A stretch of DNA of 64,000 nucleotides. Source: Actinosynnema pretiosum. Lineage in GTDB: Bacteria; Actinomycetota; Actinomycetes; Mycobacteriales; Pseudonocardiaceae. The stretch spans positions 434,001 to 498,000 of the forward strand of contig NZ_JAMTCF010000004.1 in the NCBI RefSeq assembly GCF_024171695.1, in the 5' to 3' direction. The notes beneath the pieces were generated by a model. The model was not told the DNA's origin. It did no database searches and was given only the letters and a program-made list of their open reading frames with translations. The translations under genes were made by a program, and so were the position numbers. Below are positions 61,725 to 64,000 of this stretch, piece after piece (position 1 is the stretch's first letter; every line of letters begins with the position of its first letter).

Positions 61725-63044
61725 ATGTTCGGCATCCTCCGACCGTGCCGCCACCGGCTCGGTCAGCACCTCGGCGACGCCTGGATCGCCCACCTCTGCG
61801 GCCTGTGCCTGGCGCTGCGCGACGACCACGGGCACCTCGCCCGGCTGGTCACCAACTACGACGGGCTCGTCGTCTCCGCGCTCGTGGAGGCCCAGTCCGG
61901 CGGCTCCCACCGCGACGCGGGGCCGTGCGCGCTGCGCGGGATGCGGTCCGCCCGCGTCGCCACCGGCCCCTCCGCCCGGCTGGCCGCCTCCGTCTCCCTC
62001 GTCCTGGCCTCCGCCAAGGTCGCCGACCACGTCGTGGACGGCGACGGGGCGTTCGGCCGCGCGGGCGGGCGCGGTGTCGGCCGGGTGGTGGCGCGCCGCT
62101 GGGCGGCCCAGGCCGCCGAGACCGGGGCCGACCTCGGGTTCGACACCTCCGTGCTGGTCTCGGCCGTGCTGCGCCAGCAGGAGGTGGAGGCCGCAGCCGG
62201 ACTCGGCTCCTCGGTGCTGCTGGTGACCGCGCCGACCGAGGAGGCAGCCGGGGCCGCGCTCGCGCAGACCGCGCTGCTGTCCGGCCGGCCGGGCAACGCC
62301 GAGCCGCTGCGCGAGGTCGGCAGGCTCTTCGGCCGGGTCGCGCACCTGGTGGACGCCGTGGAGGACGTCGCGCGTGACCGCAAGGCGGGCGCGTGGAACC
62401 CGCTGCTCGCCACCGGCGTCAGCCCCGCCGAGGCGCGGCGGCTGTGCGACGACGCGGTGCTCGGCGTCGAGCTAGCGCTGCGCGAGGTCGAGCTGACCGA
62501 CGGCGCGCTGGTGCACGCCCTGCTGGTGCACGAGCTGCGGCGCGCGGTGGGGCGGGCGTTCGGCGACGAGCACGGGCACGGGGGTCACGAGCACCCGCGC
62601 CCCGGCCTGCCCGGCTACGGCGAGCACGCCCCCGTCGCGCACGCGCCCGCGCCGCCCGGTCACGACAGCCCCGGTCACGACAGCCCCGGCGACCAGCCGC
62701 CGACCGACCCGCCGGACGAGCCGCCCGGCGGTGGCGGTGGCGAGGGCGGCGGCGGGGTGCCCCCGGAACCCGGCAGCTTCCTGTGGGCGTGGCCCAAGCT
62801 GACCGAGCCGCCCACCAGCCGGGGCCTGCTCCCCGGCTGCCTGGCCGTCCTCTACCAGTGCGGGACCTGCCAGACCTGCTGCCGCGAGCCCATGCCCGGC
62901 CCGTGGAGCGGCAAGCCGCGCAACGGTTGCTCGGACGGGTGCGGCGGCGGCGACTGCCTGGAGTGGTGCTCCGGCTGCTGCCGGTGCCACGCGGACTGCA
63001 AGAAGGGCGGTTGCGACTGCTGCGACTGCTGCTCCTGCGACTGA
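61725..63044 (+). CDS. DUF5685 protein with Cys-rich C-terminal tail
   Basis: A 439-residue actinobacterial protein of the DUF5685 type. Residues 1-280 are helical, with a Cys/His set near the start ([29 protein letters not shown]) that may bind metal. A His/Pro/Gly-rich linker follows (about 285-348; [36 protein letters not shown]). The last 68 residues (372-439) hold 19 Cys, in [26 protein letters not shown] and [10 protein letters not shown]. This is metallothionein-like in density. Function is unknown; members of this family recur near regulators and peptide-antibiotic loci. ATG 61725 was chosen. A hairpin ends the gene just before uvrB. Confidence 0.82.
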   Translation: MFGILRPCRHRLGQHLGDAWIAHLCGLCLALRDDHGHLARLVTNYDGLVVSALVEAQSGGSHRDAGPCALRGMRSARVATGPSARLAASVSLVLASAKVADHVVDGDGAFGRAGGRGVGRVVARRWAAQAAETGADLGFDTSVLVSAVLRQQEVEAAAGLGSSVLLVTAPTEEAAGAALAQTALLSGRPGNAEPLREVGRLFGRVAHLVDAVEDVARDRKAGAWNPLLATGVSPAEARRLCDDAVLGVELALREVELTDGALVHALLVHELRRAVGRAFGDEHGHGGHEHPRPGLPGYGEHAPVAHAPAPPGHDSPGHDSPGDQPPTDPPDEPPGGGGGEGGGGVPPEPGSFLWAWPKLTEPPTSRGLLPGCLAVLYQCGTCQTCCREPMPGPWSGKPRNGCSDGCGGGDCLEWCSGCCRCHADCKKGGCDCCDCCSCD

Positions 63045-63070
63045 CCCGCACGACCGACCCGGACGCGCGC

Positions 63071-63102
63071 GCCGGGGGACCGGGAACTGTCGGTCCCCCG
63101 GC
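63071..63102 (+). terminator. Hairpin terminator before uvrB
   Basis: GCCGGGGGACCG (63071-63082) pairs perfectly with CGGTCCCCCGGC (63091-63102), loop 8 nt. It ends 13 bp before the uvrB GTG, so it may also shape that leader. Confidence 0.8.
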
Positions 63103-63115
63103 GTACCTTTGGCTC

Positions 63116-64000
63116 GTGGCTACCACCCCCTCGGACACCCAGGCCCCGGAAACCCCGGTCAAGGCGCACTCGGCGCACCGCCCCGTCAGCGACATCCCCC
63201 GCTCGGCGGGCGAGTTCCGCGTGGTCAGCGAGTTCACGCCGTCCGGTGACCAGCCCGCGGCCATCGCGGAGCTGGAGCGCAGGCTGCGCGGTGGCGAGCG
63301 GGACGTGGTGCTGCTGGGCGCGACCGGCACCGGCAAGTCGGCGACCACGGCGTGGCTGGTGGAGAAGGTGCAGCGGCCCACGCTGGTGATGGCGCCCAAC
63401 AAGACGCTGGCCGCCCAGCTGGCCAACGAGCTGCGGGACCTGTTCCCGGAGAACGCGGTCGAGTACTTCGTCAGCTACTACGACTACTACCAGCCCGAGG
63501 CGTACATCCCGCAGAGCGACACCTACATCGAGAAGGACTCCTCGATCAACGAGGACGTCGAGCGGCTCCGCCACTCCGCCACGATGAGCCTGCTGACCAG
63601 GCGCGACGTCATCGTGGTCGCCTCGGTGTCGTGCATCTACGGCCTCGGCACCCCCCAGGCCTACCTGGACCGCTCCATCCCGCTGCGGGTCGGCGGCGAG
63701 ATCGACCGGGACGTGCTGCTGCGCGCGCTGGTCGACGTGCAGTACGCCCGCAACGACATCGCGTTCAACCGGGGCACCTTCCGGGTCAGGGGCGACACGG
63801 TCGAGATCATCCCCTCGTACGAGGAGCTGGCCATCCGGGTCGAGTTCTTCGGCGACGAGGTCGACCGCCTGTACTACCTGCACCCGCTGACCGGCGACGT
63901 GGTCAAGGAGGTGCAGGAGCTGCGCATCTTCCCCGCCACCCACTACGCGGCGGGTCCGGAGCGCATGGAGCAGGCGATCAGGTCCATCGAGGTGGAGCTG
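63116..64000 (+). CDS. uvrB: Excinuclease ABC subunit B (3' end outside window)
   Basis: The first 295 residues of UvrB, the helicase-like damage-verifying subunit of nucleotide excision repair. After a variable lead (about 1-30) come [17 protein letters not shown], Walker A GATGTGKS with Lys74, [19 protein letters not shown], the beta-hairpin [17 protein letters not shown] that inserts into damaged DNA, and [12 protein letters not shown]. The gene runs off the right edge. GTG 63116 is the first plausible start, with poor ribosome-site support; a later start is possible. No SOS box is seen upstream. Confidence 0.96.
   Translation, partial: MATTPSDTQAPETPVKAHSAHRPVSDIPRSAGEFRVVSEFTPSGDQPAAIAELERRLRGGERDVVLLGATGTGKSATTAWLVEKVQRPTLVMAPNKTLAAQLANELRDLFPENAVEYFVSYYDYYQPEAYIPQSDTYIEKDSSINEDVERLRHSATMSLLTRRDVIVVASVSCIYGLGTPQAYLDRSIPLRVGGEIDRDVLLRALVDVQYARNDIAFNRGTFRVRGDTVEIIPSYEELAIRVEFFGDEVDRLYYLHPLTGDVVKEVQELRIFPATHYAAGPERMEQAIRSIEVEL

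Noticed and set aside
63050-63116. SOS (LexA) box before uvrB
   Set aside because: No TCGAAC-n4-GTTCGA-like sequence is present; only a GC hairpin is seen.

Overview
This 64-kb window comes from the chromosome of a very GC-rich actinomycete. The best fit is Pseudonocardiales, near Actinosynnema or Saccharothrix. That placement rests on gene content and base composition, not on a database match. Supporting signs are third-position GC saturation, many GTG starts and GTGA/ATGA stop-start overlaps, Lsr2, CsoR, the ANTAR regulator PdtaR, a CoaE-GrpB fusion, a DUF5685 protein, and the chromosomal order liv genes / polA / rpsA / coaE / uvrB.

Layout. 0-2.9 kb: a partial GNAT acetyltransferase, then a coupled acyl-CoA dehydrogenase and alpha-methylacyl-CoA racemase. 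2.9-4.8 kb: a gene-free stretch rich in short palindromic and tandem repeats. 4.8-12.7 kb: a 53-residue membrane peptide, hypothetical genes, a two-gene membrane operon, gcvT-glyA (one-carbon metabolism), a RutE-like nitroreductase behind a long inverted repeat, and an S9 peptidase. 12.8-15.3 kb: a polyamine operon on the minus strand (ornithine decarboxylase, AdoMet decarboxylase, aminopropyltransferase-like). 15.4-21.1 kb: a membrane metallophosphoesterase, an ECF sigma factor with its membrane partner, a fused PabA-PabB, lsr2, csoR with its operator, and a tRNA-Leu(CAA).

22.1-30.2 kb is the most accessory-looking part. It holds a YbaB-like gene, two divergent HNH nuclease genes that together carry the modules of a ScoMcrA-type type IV restriction enzyme, recQ, a Cys-cluster/pentapeptide-repeat protein, and a membrane NACHT NTPase. 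I read this as a possible defence neighbourhood. 31-37 kb holds small metabolic genes (hydrolase, RidA, CoA-binding, secreted PI-PLC-like, DinB) separated by minisatellite-like intergenic DNA. 37.4-43.2 kb: pdtaR, then a complete livJHMGF branched-chain amino acid transporter. 43.3-46.9 kb: a lipoprotein, a thioesterase and polA. 47-51 kb: more tandem repeats, a LacI-type operator, a Gfo/Idh/MocA dehydrogenase and an SDR-like gene. 51-54.2 kb: an efflux operon (degenerate ABC ATPase, YhgE/Pip membrane protein, TetR regulator) behind a perfect 30-bp palindrome. 54.8-64 kb: GNAT, methyltransferase, rpsA, a DUF3558-like lipoprotein, coaE, two DUF402 paralogues, a DUF5685 protein with a Cys-rich tail, and the first part of uvrB.

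Most transcription units end in perfect GC hairpins without a U-tract, as usual in actinomycetes. A recurring oddity is that long gene-free gaps hold tandem arrays of 7, 14, 19/38, 20, 24-25, 62 and 108 bp. Two of these arrays, 31 kb apart, share the core TGAACGGTCCG.
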